Source: Luteimonas cucumeris
GTDB taxonomy: Bacteria; Pseudomonadota; Gammaproteobacteria; Xanthomonadales; Xanthomonadaceae
DNA: 64,000 nucleotides
Assembly (NCBI RefSeq): GCF_007830035.1
Contig: NZ_VLKN01000001.1
Span: forward strand, 372,001-436,000
Direction of reading: 5' to 3'
The first letter of the stretch is position 1. The number at the start of each line of letters is the position of its first letter. Below the pieces are notes generated by a model. It did no database searches, was not told the DNA's origin, and saw only the letters and a list, made by a program, of their open reading frames with translations. Shown here one piece after another: positions 26,996-37,122 of the stretch. The position numbers and the translations under genes were made by a program.

Positions 26996-29773
26996 TCAGC
27001 GGATCGTGGCGGCGAGCGCGATCATCCGCTTTGTCCCGGGATGGTCGTCGCCGTAGATGCGGCGGTGCGCATCCAGCGCGTCGGCGAGTGCCGCGCGCGC
27101 GCGCGCGGGCAGGTGCGCGATGAACAGCTCCGCCCGCGCGGCCATCACCCGCGGCCATTCGACGCCGTTGTCGACCCCGGCGTCCCTGGCCTCGGTGATG
27201 GTGCGATCGAAGAGCGCGACGGCTTCGGGCACTCGCCCGAGTGCGGCCATCGCAGTGGCACGGACCCCATCGGTGGAGGCGAGGCGACGCGGATCCTTGT
27301 AATCGGCCTTCGCGTAGATGTCGCTGGCTTGTTCCGCCAGCCGCAGTGCTTCCGCGGGCCGCTGCTGGAGCAGCCGCAATCGCGCCACCTGGATCAGCCC
27401 GTGGCCAACGAAGGGATGGGCTTCGCCCAGCAGCTTGCGCCGCAGCCGCAGGCCTTCTGCGAGCAGTGTCTCGGCTTCGGTGTAGCGCCCCATCTGCCGG
27501 TAGAGGTTGCCCAGGTTGGCGGTGGCGATGGCATAGCGCGGATCTTCGCGGCCGAAGAGTTCGATGCTCAGGTTGCGGGCCCGGATCATGTAAGGCTCGG
27601 CTTCCCGATCGCGCTCGGCGTTGTCGAGCGCCAACGCCATGCTGTTGCAGGCGTTGGCGAGGGCGCTATCAAGGCCGTCCGGATGCAGGGCATCGAGGAT
27701 TGAAATCGCCCCGCCGATCGCCGCCACGGCGTCATCGAACCGGGCCATGTGGGTCAGGATGCCGCCGTGGCCGTTGAGCAGGGCTGCACGCACCGGGCTT
27801 GCCGGGAGGTATACCCGCTGCGCGAGTTCCAGGGCCGCGCCCGATTCGCGAAGCGCCGTCTCCAGTTCGCCCCTTGCGAGCGCGAAGTCGGCGAGGTGCG
27901 AGTGCACGGGCAGGCGAACGGTGGGTGCGAGCTTGTCCACTCCGCGCAGCGCCAGGGCCTCGTTCAACAAGGTTTCCGCGCGTTGATCCTGGCCGGCGGT
28001 GGCGAGTACCGCGCTGAGTGCCCTGAGGTAGAAAAACAGCGATTCCTGCGCCATGGATGCGTCGTTGCGCGCGAGCGACAGGGCGGTTTCTGCATGCGCC
28101 ACCGCGGCGGGCACCTGGCCAGTCGCGGACAGCGCGTCGGCCTGGTGCATGACGAGCTGGCCGTGAAGTTCGCCGGGCACCCGTCCCGCGGATTCCAGCA
28201 TCCGTTCGACGACCGCGAACTGTTCCAGCGCATCGGTTGGCCGGCTTGCGGCTGCGTCGAGCAGGCCCTTGGCGAACCTTGCCTCCAGTGTGAGGTTCGG
28301 ATCGCCCGTGGTACCCGCGAGGGCGAGTCCCTCGTCCAGCAGCGGCGCGGCCGCGTCCGGTTCGCCCATCCTCCGGTACAAATCGCCAAGCAGTACCAGC
28401 ATCTCGGCCCGCAGCACGGGGGTGTCGGCAAACGCGTCGCGAACCCTGAGCGCACCCTGGTCGAGGAGTTCGCGCGCGCTGATCGTGCGCCCTTGCGCAA
28501 CATTCGGATCGTTGGCTTCGAACAGTTGCGTCATGAAGTCGCGGGCCGCCGTTGCGCGGCGGCTCTGCTTGAGCGCATCGTCCGCCGCACGTCGTGCTTC
28601 CCCTGCCTGCCACAACGTCGCCCCCACGCCTCCGGCGAGACTAGCCACCAGCAGGCACGCCGCCGCGACACCGAGCTTGTTGCGCATGACGAACTTGCGC
28701 GCGCGGTAGCCCAGCCGCGGCTTCTGCGCCAGCACCGGCTGCCCGTCGAGCCAGCGCCGCAGGTCGTCGGCGAGCGCTTCTGCCGAGGGATAGCGCTGCT
28801 CAGGCTCTTCGGCCAAGGCCTTGAGCAGTACCCGGTCCAGATCGTTCTTCAGCGGCACGTAATGGCGGTGGTAGGCATCGTCGGCGTTGCGCACCAGCAG
28901 CGAGGGACGGGTGGTGTCGGCGCCCTCGGTCGCTGCCTGCGGGGTGCGGCCGGTCAGCAGGCGGTGCAGCAGCGCGCCGAGGCCGTAGACATCGATCGCC
29001 GTACTCGGTGGCTCGCCTCGCAGCTGCTCGGGTGCCGCGTAGCCGGGCGTCATCGCCCGCCACATCGTCTGCGTGCGTTCGTTGCCCTCGGTGTCGGCGT
29101 CGGCGAACTGGCCGATGCCGAAGTCCAGCAGGTGCACATGGCCGCGGCTGTCGACCAGCACGTTGGAGGGCTTGAGGTCGCGGTGGATCACCAGGTTGCG
29201 GTGGGCGCAGGCGACCGCGTCGCAGACCTGCAGGTACAGCCGCACGATGGCGCGCGCGTCGGGCGAATTCGATTCGCACCAGCGGTCGATGCGCTCGCCC
29301 TCGACCAGCGGCATCGCCAGCCAGCAGGTGCCGTCGTCGGCGACGCCCGAATCGACCAGCGCGGTGATGTGGGGATGGTTCAGCCGCGCCAGGATGCCGG
29401 CCTCGCGCTGGAAGCGCTCGCGGCCGCTGGCGCCAAGCGCGCCGAGGGTGAGGATCTTGATGGCCGCCTGCTGGCGCGCCATGCCTTGTTCACGCCAGCC
29501 GCGGTAGACCACCGCCATGCCGCCGCGGCCCAGTTCGCTGTCCAGAGTCCAGCCGCCGAGCCGGCAACCGGTCAGGTTGCCGGCCAGCGGATCGAGCGCC
29601 GCGCGCGGGTGGCGATGCGCGGCCACGAGTTGTTCGAGCCGGCGGCGCACGTCGACGGAGAGGTTCTGCGCGGCGAGCCATGCATCGCGCTCGCCTTCAA
29701 CGAGGTCCAGCCATTGGTCGAACAGGGCGTCGGCGGTGCGCCATTGCGCCAGGGTTTCGGCGTCCATCGTCAC
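26996..29773 (-). CDS. Membrane Ser/Thr protein kinase (PknB/PknS type) with periplasmic TPR domain
   Basis: 925 residues, GTG start at 29773 overlapping the sigma factor stop; an ATG two codons on is an alternative. An N-terminal helical part (1-75) precedes a complete Hanks kinase domain: G-loop LGRGGMAVVYRG (81-92), Lys106 in AAIKIL, HRDLKPSN with Asp199, DFG with Asp217, and the YAAPEQLRG motif. One membrane helix (about 367-385) separates this from a large C-terminal region of tetratricopeptide repeats (about 420-900; for example GNLYRQMGRYTEAETLLAEGL). It should phosphorylate proteins on Ser/Thr in response to a periplasmic signal or partner bound by the TPRs. The tight coupling to the sigma gene suggests the sigma factor is its substrate, as in EcfK-PknS and EcfP-PknT pairs. 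Confidence 0.93.
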   Translation of the reverse strand: MTMDAETLAQWRTADALFDQWLDLVEGERDAWLAAQNLSVDVRRRLEQLVAAHRHPRAALDPLAGNLTGCRLGGWTLDSELGRGGMAVVYRGWREQGMARQQAAIKILTLGALGASGRERFQREAGILARLNHPHITALVDSGVADDGTCWLAMPLVEGERIDRWCESNSPDARAIVRLYLQVCDAVACAHRNLVIHRDLKPSNVLVDSRGHVHLLDFGIGQFADADTEGNERTQTMWRAMTPGYAAPEQLRGEPPSTAIDVYGLGALLHRLLTGRTPQAATEGADTTRPSLLVRNADDAYHRHYVPLKNDLDRVLLKALAEEPEQRYPSAEALADDLRRWLDGQPVLAQKPRLGYRARKFVMRNKLGVAAACLLVASLAGGVGATLWQAGEARRAADDALKQSRRATAARDFMTQLFEANDPNVAQGRTISARELLDQGALRVRDAFADTPVLRAEMLVLLGDLYRRMGEPDAAAPLLDEGLALAGTTGDPNLTLEARFAKGLLDAAASRPTDALEQFAVVERMLESAGRVPGELHGQLVMHQADALSATGQVPAAVAHAETALSLARNDASMAQESLFFYLRALSAVLATAGQDQRAETLLNEALALRGVDKLAPTVRLPVHSHLADFALARGELETALRESGAALELAQRVYLPASPVRAALLNGHGGILTHMARFDDAVAAIGGAISILDALHPDGLDSALANACNSMALALDNAERDREAEPYMIRARNLSIELFGREDPRYAIATANLGNLYRQMGRYTEAETLLAEGLRLRRKLLGEAHPFVGHGLIQVARLRLLQQRPAEALRLAEQASDIYAKADYKDPRRLASTDGVRATAMAALGRVPEAVALFDRTITEARDAGVDNGVEWPRVMAARAELFIAHLPARARAALADALDAHRRIYGDDHPGTKRMIALAATIR

Positions 29774-30333
29774 CGTTGGTCACCGTCGTCGAGCATCGCC
29801 TGCAGGAACGCGCGCGCGCGCTCCCACTCGCGGTACACGGTGCGCTCGGAGATTTCGAGCAGGCCGGCGATCTCGCCAAACTCCATCCCGGCGAAGTAGC
29901 GCAACTCGACGATCTGCCGTCGCTGCGGGCTGATCGCCTCCAGAGCCTCCAGGCCCTGGTCCAGCATCAGCACACTGGTCAGCGCGGGCGGCGCATCAGG
30001 GATCTGGTCGTCGAGGTTGACCATTACCTGGTCGCCGCCGCGCTTGCCGGTGGCGCGCTGGCGGGCGTGTTCGACCAGGATCCAGCGCATCGCCTTGGCC
30101 GAGGCCGCGAAGAAATGGTTGCGATCGGCCAGCGACAGCGGCGTGCCCTGGCTGATGCGAAGGAACAACTCGTGCACCAGCACAGTCGGGGTGAAGGTGG
30201 CCTCGTTGCCGTACAAGCGCGAGTTGGCCAGGCGCAGAAGTTCGGGATACAACGCCTCGAACACGGCCCCCAGTTGCTCGGGCTCGCCGTCGCGGGCCAG
30301 CGCAAGCAGCCTGGTGATGTCGGTGCCGGACAC
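29770..30333 (-). CDS. ECF-type sigma factor with Thr-rich region 2.2 (ECF43-like)
   Basis: 187 residues. Region 2 spans about 20-95 and region 4 about 130-185, the latter with LEAISPQRRQIVELRYFAGM and EISERTVYREWERARAFL. In region 2.2 the usual acidic DAED motif is replaced by ATFTPTVLVHELFLRI (Thr46, Thr48, Thr50). In the kinase-linked ECF43 group such a sigma cannot bind core polymerase until the threonine region is phosphorylated. No anti-sigma gene is present; the overlapping downstream gene is a Ser/Thr kinase. It is therefore probably activated by phosphorylation and may direct transcription of the cluster. A 234-bp intergenic region upstream separates it from a divergent oxidoreductase. 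Confidence 0.88.
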   Translation of the reverse strand: MSGTDITRLLALARDGEPEQLGAVFEALYPELLRLANSRLYGNEATFTPTVLVHELFLRISQGTPLSLADRNHFFAASAKAMRWILVEHARQRATGKRGGDQVMVNLDDQIPDAPPALTSVLMLDQGLEALEAISPQRRQIVELRYFAGMEFGEIAGLLEISERTVYREWERARAFLQAMLDDGDQR

Positions 30334-30567
30334 CTTTTTCCCCTATTCCCCGAAAACCCCTGTGCCGACGTTAGCAATCTCCGCTGCGAGGGGCAATCGC
30401 GAATGTTTTGATGCAGCGCCCGTGCACCACCGCATCAAGCGAGCTGTTTCTTCGGGCGACGACCGCAAGAAGCTGCATCCGAGGAGGTCGCGGAGCCGCG
30501 CAAGCGGGCCTTTTGTTTTGCAGCTGCAGGATCGATCATCGCTGCAGAAGGATTCCGCGGAGCACGC

Positions 30568-32187
30568 ATGAACGACGACAGGCCAAGTGATGTACTGGTG
30601 ATCGGCGGCGGCCACAACGGCCTGGTCTGCGCGGCGTATCTCGCCGGCGCCGGATTGAAGGTGAGGGTGCTGGAGCGACGCGGCATCGTCGGCGGCGCAG
30701 CGGTGACCGAGGAGTTCTTTCCAGGCTTCCGCAATTCGACGGCCAGCTACACCGTCAGCCTGCTCAATCCGCAGGTGATCCGCGATCTACGTCTGGCCGA
30801 GCATGGGCTGCGCGTGGTCGAGCGTCCCTATGCGAATTTCCTGCCGCTACCGGATGGCCGTGCGTTCCGCCTTGGCGGCGAACACACGCAGGCGGAAGTG
30901 GCGAAATGGTCCGCGCGCGATGCGCAGCGCCTGCCGGAGTACTACGCGATGCTCGATCGCGTGGTCGTGGTGCTGCGCGAACTGATGACGCGCACGCCGC
31001 CGAATGTCTGCGACCGTTTCGTGCTGGCCGACTGGCTGGCGTCGTACGACGTGGCGAAACGGCTCAAGCACCTGGACATGCGCGGTCGCCGCGACCTGCT
31101 CGACCTGTTCACAAAATCCGCTGGCGAACTGCTCGATCACTGGTTCGAATCGCAGCCGCTGAAGGCGGTGCTGGGCTGGGATTCGGTGGTCGGCAATTTC
31201 GCCAGTCCGTATACGCCCGGCTCGGCCTATGTGCTGCTCCATCACGTGTTCGGCGAGGTCAACGGCAAGTCCGGCGCGTGGGGACATGCGATCGGCGGCA
31301 TGGGCGCGATCACGCAGGCGATCGCGAAGGAATGCGCGGTGCGCGGTGTCATGGTCGATACCGATGCCGGCGTCGAGGAAGTCATCGTCGAGGACGGTCG
31401 CGCGGTCGGCGTGCTGCTGGCCGATGGCCGGGAGCTGCGTGCGAAGACCATAGTCTCCAACCTCAATCCGAAACTGCTCTACCGGCGGCTGGTGCCGCGT
31501 CGGCATCTGGATGCCGATACCGCGGAGCGCGCTGATCGCTATCGCTGCGGCTCCGGCACCCTCCGCATGAACGTGGCGCTGTCGGAACTGCCGGACTTCA
31601 CCGCCGCGCCCGGCACGCACCTGCAACCGCACCACCAGAGCGGCATCCTGATCGGGCCTTCGCTGCAGTACTTCGAGCGTGCCTACTTCGATGCCAAGTC
31701 GAAGGAACATAACGCCGGCTGGTCGCGTGCGCCGATCGTCGAACTGGTGATCTCCTCCACGCTCGACGACACGCTGGCGCCTGCGGGCCAACACGTCGCC
31801 AGCCTGTTCTGCCAGCACGTGCACCCGGATGTCGACGGCGGCTGGGAAGCGCATCGCGACAAGGTCGCACAGCTGATGATCGACACGGTCGATGCCTATG
31901 CGCCGAATTTCAGGCGCAGCGTGCTCGGCTACAAGGCCTTGTCGCCGCTGGACCTGGAACGCGAGTTCGGCCTGGTCGGTGGCGACATCTTCCACGGCTC
32001 GCTCGGCCTGGACCAGCTGTTCAGCGCGCGGCCATGGCTGGGGCAGGGCAATTATCGCGGTGCCTTGCGCAATCTCTATCTATGCGGTTCCGGCACGCAC
32101 CCCGGCGGCGGCGTGACCGGCCTGCCCGGTCGCAATGCCGCGCGCGAGATCCTGCGCGATCTCAAGCGCGAACCGCGTCCGTCGTAG
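30568..32187 (+). CDS. FAD-dependent oxidoreductase of the CrtI/PYROXD2-like amine oxidase group
   Basis: 539 residues. The dinucleotide-binding motif DVLVIGGGHNGLVCAAYLA (about 8-26) and LERRGIVGGAAVTEEFFPGF identify the phytoene-desaturase-like branch of flavin amine oxidases. The C-terminal FAD-closing motif is LYLCGSGTHPGGGVTGLPG. Members include carotenoid desaturases and uncharacterised PYROXD2-type proteins; no carotenoid genes are nearby, so the substrate cannot be stated. GCGGAGCACGC before the ATG provides the ribosome-binding site. It is transcribed divergently from the sigma factor gene and precedes another flavoprotein. Confidence 0.88.
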   Translation: MNDDRPSDVLVIGGGHNGLVCAAYLAGAGLKVRVLERRGIVGGAAVTEEFFPGFRNSTASYTVSLLNPQVIRDLRLAEHGLRVVERPYANFLPLPDGRAFRLGGEHTQAEVAKWSARDAQRLPEYYAMLDRVVVVLRELMTRTPPNVCDRFVLADWLASYDVAKRLKHLDMRGRRDLLDLFTKSAGELLDHWFESQPLKAVLGWDSVVGNFASPYTPGSAYVLLHHVFGEVNGKSGAWGHAIGGMGAITQAIAKECAVRGVMVDTDAGVEEVIVEDGRAVGVLLADGRELRAKTIVSNLNPKLLYRRLVPRRHLDADTAERADRYRCGSGTLRMNVALSELPDFTAAPGTHLQPHHQSGILIGPSLQYFERAYFDAKSKEHNAGWSRAPIVELVISSTLDDTLAPAGQHVASLFCQHVHPDVDGGWEAHRDKVAQLMIDTVDAYAPNFRRSVLGYKALSPLDLEREFGLVGGDIFHGSLGLDQLFSARPWLGQGNYRGALRNLYLCGSGTHPGGGVTGLPGRNAAREILRDLKREPRPS

Positions 32188-32357
32188 CCGATGGGCACGC
32201 TTTTCGTGCCCACCCTGCCGACTGAAATATGGCCGTTGACGTAGCGTGCGTCGTACGCGCGAATGGTGTTCCGGACGTACGTACAGCGCACGCTACATGG
32301 CCGGATCGCGCGCATGCTCACGTTGCCTGTTCAGGACTTCGACAAGGAATTCATGCC

Positions 32358-33938
32358 ATGGGTCGCACGCCTTTGTTCCGCCTTTTCCAGCGCGCCGCGC
32401 GCATTGCGCGCGCTTCGCTGCACGACACCGCGCCGCTCGACGAGTTCTATCAGCAAGGACGGGCCGTCCGCGCCGATCTTTCGCGGCGCCGGTTCGTGCA
32501 GGGCGCAGGCGCGGGGCTGGTCCTGGCCGGCTGCGCCAGCGTACCGAAAGCACCGATGCCTTCGGGCGATGAAGTCGTCATCGTCGGTGCCGGCATCGCC
32601 GGACTGACCGCCGCGTACCGGTTGCGGCAGGCCGGCGTGCGGGCCCGCGTGTTCGAAGCGCAGAACCGCGTCGGCGGTCGCATGTTGAGTCTGCGCAATC
32701 ACTTTCCCGACGGCCAGGTGATCGAACTCGGTGGCGAGCTGATCGACAGCGACCATGTCCGGATCCGTGCGCTGGCCGCGGAACTCGGCTTGGTACTCGA
32801 CGATCTGCTGGAAGGCGATACCGACCACGACACCTGGTTTTTCGACGGCCGCGCGATCGACGAACGCGAGATCGTCGGCGCGTTCGCGCCGGTGGCGGCG
32901 GCGATCGAGCGCGACCTGGCCACGCTCGGCGATGGCGACATCACCCACGCCGATCACCAGAACGCGCAGGCGCTGGATGCGCTGTCGATCGCGCAATGGC
33001 TGGACCGCAATCAGGTGTCCGGCTGGCTGCGCAAGCTGATCGGCGTCGCCTACACCACCGAGATGGGACTGGAGATCGACCAGCAGTCGGCGCTGAATTT
33101 ACTCACCTTCATCGGCACCGAAGACAAGGACCGCTTCGCCGTGTTCGGCACCAGCGACGAACGCTTTCACGTGCGCGGCGGCAACGACCTGATCGTGCAC
33201 GGCCTCGGCGACCGGCTGGGCGATGCGATCGAGACCGGCAGCGTGCTGGAATCCGTGCGCGGCGATGCTACCGGTTACACGCTGGGCATCCGCCGTGACG
33301 GCGCGACTCGCGACGTGCGCGCACGGCAGGTGATCCTGGCGCTGCCGTTCACGCTGCTGCGCCAGGTGCGCATCGATGTCGCGCTGCCTGCGGTCAAGCG
33401 GCGCGCGATCGACACGCTCGCCTACGGCAGCAATGCCAAGCTGATGATCGGTTACGACCGCCGCGTCTGGCGCGAGCACCAAGCCAACGGCGCGGCGATG
33501 AGCGACCTCGCCTTCCAGACCACCTGGGAGACCACGCGCAAGCAGCCGGGGCGTGGTGGCGTGCTGACCAATTTCACCGGCGGCCGCCATGGCATCGAGC
33601 TCGGCCAGGGCACGCCGCGCCAACAGGCCGATATCGCCACTGCGGCGATCGACAAGGTCTTTCCCGGTGTGGCCGCCGCGCGCGCCGGCGCGCGCGAAGT
33701 GCGCTTCCACTGGCCGTCGCATCCGTGGACGCTGGGCAGCTACGCCTGCCTGCGCCCCGGCGACTGGACCGGCCTGCGCGGCGCGATGGGCGAGCGGGTC
33801 GGCAACCTGCACTTCGCAGGCGAGCATTGCGCGCTGGATACACAGGGCTTCATGGAAGGTGGTTGCGAATCCGGGGAGGCCGCGGCCCAGGCGGTGCTGG
33901 CCGACCTGGGCGTGGTGCGGACCCGCGAGGCGGCCTGA
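32358..33938 (+). CDS. Flavin monoamine oxidase family protein with Tat signal and lipobox
   Basis: 526 residues from the ATG at 32358 (MGRTPLFRLFQRAARIARAS); the frame is open further upstream but without a start site of quality. An unusually placed export signal is seen at about 44-64: SRRRFVQGAGAGLVLAGCAS, which has both a twin-arginine motif (RRRF) and a lipobox (LAGC). The FAD-binding motif VVIVGAGIAGLTAAYRLRQAG and FEAQNRVGGRM follow, and the C-terminal flavin motif is NLHFAGEHCALDTQGFMEGG. It is probably exported folded with its FAD and lipid-anchored in the periplasm. It oxidises amines or related compounds in family members; the substrate here is unknown. Confidence 0.88.
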   Translation: MGRTPLFRLFQRAARIARASLHDTAPLDEFYQQGRAVRADLSRRRFVQGAGAGLVLAGCASVPKAPMPSGDEVVIVGAGIAGLTAAYRLRQAGVRARVFEAQNRVGGRMLSLRNHFPDGQVIELGGELIDSDHVRIRALAAELGLVLDDLLEGDTDHDTWFFDGRAIDEREIVGAFAPVAAAIERDLATLGDGDITHADHQNAQALDALSIAQWLDRNQVSGWLRKLIGVAYTTEMGLEIDQQSALNLLTFIGTEDKDRFAVFGTSDERFHVRGGNDLIVHGLGDRLGDAIETGSVLESVRGDATGYTLGIRRDGATRDVRARQVILALPFTLLRQVRIDVALPAVKRRAIDTLAYGSNAKLMIGYDRRVWREHQANGAAMSDLAFQTTWETTRKQPGRGGVLTNFTGGRHGIELGQGTPRQQADIATAAIDKVFPGVAAARAGAREVRFHWPSHPWTLGSYACLRPGDWTGLRGAMGERVGNLHFAGEHCALDTQGFMEGGCESGEAAAQAVLADLGVVRTREAA

Positions 33939-34043
33939 CCGCGCCAATCTTCCTGAACCCGGGAGTTCTCTTTTGCAGTGCAGCGTGCAACCGGAATAAC
34001 GATTCCTTCACGATGCCCCGGCACCCGACGTGGGGGAGGGAGC

Positions 34044-34078
34044 AAAGCCCGTAGCGGTCCGCCGCTGCGGGCTTTTTT
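34044..34078 (+). terminator. Terminator upstream of glnE
   Basis: A 14-bp stem (AAAGCCCGTAGCGG / CCGCTGCGGGCTTT, one G-T type mismatch) with a 4-nt loop is followed by a T run. It ends transcription from the amine oxidase gene. The 336-bp gap 33939-34274 has no other feature. Confidence 0.85.
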
Positions 34079-34274
34079 ACTGCCTGCGGGAGTCGGGGTA
34101 TGGCTCGCTTCTGCTCGACGATGTCGTTGACACGGCTCGTGGAAGTAGCGCTGTTCGCAGTGGCGGTCGACATCCATCACGACCGGCGATCCGCGTCCGG
34201 AAGCGCGTCGAGCGCGACAGCGTCACGCGGTAGCCGCAAGCAAGGCTCCTGAACCGCCATGACACAATCGTGGC

Positions 34275-37070
34275 GTGGACAATGCCGCCCTCGATGCCAT
34301 CGCCGAACGCGCCCTCGCGCAACTGCGCGCCGCTGCGCCGGCGCTGCCGTGGACCGATGCGCTGGCGACGCGTTGCCGCGCGCTGGCCAGTGCCAGCGAC
34401 TTCGCCATCGCCACTTTGTGCCGGCAGCCGGAACTGCTGACGCGCCTCGTGGCCGACCCTGATGCGGCGGCGGCCGATCCGCCGACTCTCGACGCCGGTA
34501 ACCGCAGCGACTGGCCGATGCGGCTGCGCCGTTATCGCGCTGCCGAATCCACGCGCCTGGTCTGGCGCGACGTGCTGGGCCTGGATGACGTCGATGCCAC
34601 GCTTGCCGGAAGCACACGCCTGGCAGAGCTTTGCCTGCAGGCCGCGTTGCAGGCGCTTGAAGTCGAGTTCGAGCAGCGTTACGGCACGGTGCGCGCGGCG
34701 GACGGCACGCCGCAGCGGCTGGTCGTGTTCGGGCTCGGCAAGCTTGGCGGCGGTGAGCTGAATTTCAGTTCAGATGTCGACCTGGTCTATGCCTATCCCG
34801 AGAACGGCGACAGCGACGGCGTGCGCAGCCTGGCGGCGGAGGATTACTTCGCCCGCCTCGGCCAGCAGCTCGCCAGGCTGCTCGACGAACCCACGGTCGA
34901 CGGTTTCAGCCATCGCGTCGACCTGCGCCTGCGCCCGTTCGGCAATGCCGGGCGCGTGGCGCTGTCGTTCGCGGCGATGGAACAGTACTTCCAGCGCGAA
35001 GGCCGCGACTGGGAGCGTTACGCCTGGCTGAAGGCGCGCCCGGTGGCCGGCGACATCGCCGCAGGCGAACATTTCCTGCGGACGCTGCGTCCGTTCGTCT
35101 ATCGCCGTTACCTGGATTACGGCGCGCTGGCCGGACTACGCGAGATGAAGGCGGCGATCGCGGCCGAAGTCGCGCGCAAGGAGCTGGCTGACGACATCAA
35201 GCGCGGGCCCGGCGGCATCCGCGAGATCGAATTCCTGGTGCAGGCGCTGCAGCTGATCCGCGGCGGCCGCGAGCCCGCGCTGCAGCAGCGGCAACTGCTG
35301 CCGGCGCTGCAGGCGCTGGTCGCGGCGCGACAGGTCGCGCCCGACGTCGGCGACGCGCTGGCGGCGGCGTACCGATTCCTGCGGCGACTGGAAAACCGCC
35401 TGCAGATGCTGCGCGACGCGCAGACGCACGCCTTGCCGGAAGACGCGATCGATCGGCAACGCATCGCCACCAGTGGCGGCTTCGGCGACTGGCCGTTGCT
35501 GCGCGAGCAGCTCGACGTGCATCGTGCGCGCGTTACCGCCGAATTCGAAGCGCTGCTGGCGACGCGTCGTCGCAGTGCCGAACCGAGCGCGTTGGCGACG
35601 TACTGGCGCGCGCTGCCGGAAGCGGGGGAAGTCGCGGTGCTGGCTGGCGCCGGCTTCGAGGAGGCTTCGGCGCTGGACATCCAGCTGCGCGACTTCGTGC
35701 GCACGCCCGGTGTTCGCGACCTGCCGGATGCGGCGCGGGCGCGGCTGGATCGGGTGGTGCCTGCGTTGCTGCAGGCCGCTGCGCGGTCGCGCCAGCCCGA
35801 TGCGGCATTGCGGCGCGTGCTGGCGCTGCTGCAGAACATCCTGCGCCGCAGCAGTTACCTGGCGCTGCTCGACGAGCAGCCCGAGGCCTTGCGACGGCTG
35901 GTCGATGCGGTCGCGCGCAGCGCGCTGCTGGCCGAGCGCCTGGCTGCGTATCCGCTGCTGCTGGACGAACTGCTCGATGCACGGGCGACTGGGCCGCTGC
36001 CGCAGCGCGCCGAACTGCTGGCCGAATGCGAGGCGGCCGTCGCTGCCAGCGAAGGCGACACCGAGGCGGCGCTGCAGGCGCTCAACGAGAAGCGCCACGC
36101 GCTGAGTTTCCGCATCGCGCTGGCCGTGCTGGATGCGCGCCAGGGCGCCAGCGACAGCACCCGGCAACTGGCGTGGCTGGCCGATGCGGTGGTGGCGATC
36201 GTGCTGCGCCTGGCGATTGCCGAGACGGTCGCCGCGCACGGCGCCATCGCAGGCGCGCGCTTCGCGGTGATCGGTTACGGCAGCCTCGGCGGCGAGGAAC
36301 TGGGTTTCGGTTCCGATCTCGACCTGGTGTTCCTGTACGACGCCGCTGAAGGTGCGCCATCCGATGGCGCGCGTCCGCTGGAACCATCGCGTTACTACGC
36401 GCGGCTGGCGCAGAAGCTGGTGGCGCTGCTCGGCACCGCGACCGCAGCCGGCAAGCTGTACGAGATCGATGTGCGCCTGCGTCCGGATGGTGCCAAGGGC
36501 CTGCTGGTGTCGACCCTGTCCAGCTTCAGCGACTACCAGCGCACGCGTGCCTGGACCTGGGAACACCAGGCACTGGTGCGCGCGCGCGGCTGCGCTGGCG
36601 ACGCATCGTTGCTGTCGGCATTCGAAACCGTGCGCGATGACATCCTGTCGCGCCCGCGCGAACCATCGAAGCTGCGCGACGACGTGGTGGCGATGCGCGC
36701 GAAGATGCGCGCCGAGCTGGATCGCTCCGACGCCGGGCGTTTCGACCTCAAGCAAGGCGACGGTGGCCTGGTCGACCTTGAATTCCTGCTGCAGTACCTC
36801 GTGCTGCGCGATTCAGGGCGGCATCCGGCCTTGTTGTCGCCGCGCGATACCCGGCAGCTGATTGCCGCCGCCGGCGATGCCGGGCTGCTCGATGCCCGCC
36901 ATGCCGATGCGCTGCTGGAGGCGCATGCGCAGCTGCTGTCGCTGGGTCTGGCCTGCACGCTCGACCGCCGTCCGCGGATCACCGCCGAGGTTGATCTCGT
37001 GCAACCGGCGCGCGTGGCGATCGGCGATGCCGCGCGTGCCTCGGGACTGGCTTTTGGTATTGCCCGGTAA
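34275..37070 (+). CDS. glnE: Bifunctional glutamine synthetase adenylyltransferase/deadenylase
   Basis: 931 residues from a GTG (GTGGACAATGCC). GlnE adds and removes AMP on glutamine synthetase under control of PII. Two nucleotidyltransferase domains are seen with their motifs intact: the N-terminal deadenylase [20 protein letters not shown] (about 152-171) and the C-terminal adenylylase [20 protein letters not shown] (about 671-690). [20 protein letters not shown] and [16 protein letters not shown] are the companion helical motifs. The length matches the family. The gene stands alone between a terminator and a convergent gene. Confidence 0.97.
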   Translation: MDNAALDAIAERALAQLRAAAPALPWTDALATRCRALASASDFAIATLCRQPELLTRLVADPDAAAADPPTLDAGNRSDWPMRLRRYRAAESTRLVWRDVLGLDDVDATLAGSTRLAELCLQAALQALEVEFEQRYGTVRAADGTPQRLVVFGLGKLGGGELNFSSDVDLVYAYPENGDSDGVRSLAAEDYFARLGQQLARLLDEPTVDGFSHRVDLRLRPFGNAGRVALSFAAMEQYFQREGRDWERYAWLKARPVAGDIAAGEHFLRTLRPFVYRRYLDYGALAGLREMKAAIAAEVARKELADDIKRGPGGIREIEFLVQALQLIRGGREPALQQRQLLPALQALVAARQVAPDVGDALAAAYRFLRRLENRLQMLRDAQTHALPEDAIDRQRIATSGGFGDWPLLREQLDVHRARVTAEFEALLATRRRSAEPSALATYWRALPEAGEVAVLAGAGFEEASALDIQLRDFVRTPGVRDLPDAARARLDRVVPALLQAAARSRQPDAALRRVLALLQNILRRSSYLALLDEQPEALRRLVDAVARSALLAERLAAYPLLLDELLDARATGPLPQRAELLAECEAAVAASEGDTEAALQALNEKRHALSFRIALAVLDARQGASDSTRQLAWLADAVVAIVLRLAIAETVAAHGAIAGARFAVIGYGSLGGEELGFGSDLDLVFLYDAAEGAPSDGARPLEPSRYYARLAQKLVALLGTATAAGKLYEIDVRLRPDGAKGLLVSTLSSFSDYQRTRAWTWEHQALVRARGCAGDASLLSAFETVRDDILSRPREPSKLRDDVVAMRAKMRAELDRSDAGRFDLKQGDGGLVDLEFLLQYLVLRDSGRHPALLSPRDTRQLIAAAGDAGLLDARHADALLEAHAQLLSLGLACTLDRRPRITAEVDLVQPARVAIGDAARASGLAFGIAR

Positions 37071-37122
37071 GCGCAGCCGGGCCGAGCGCGACGCATTCCC
37101 GGGTGTGCTGTGCTTGCCCGGG

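Noticed and set aside
25656..27158. Longer (500-codon) version of the exported protein
   Set aside because: The extra N-terminal 90 residues are charged and lack a signal peptide, while the ATG at 26888 is followed by a clear one.
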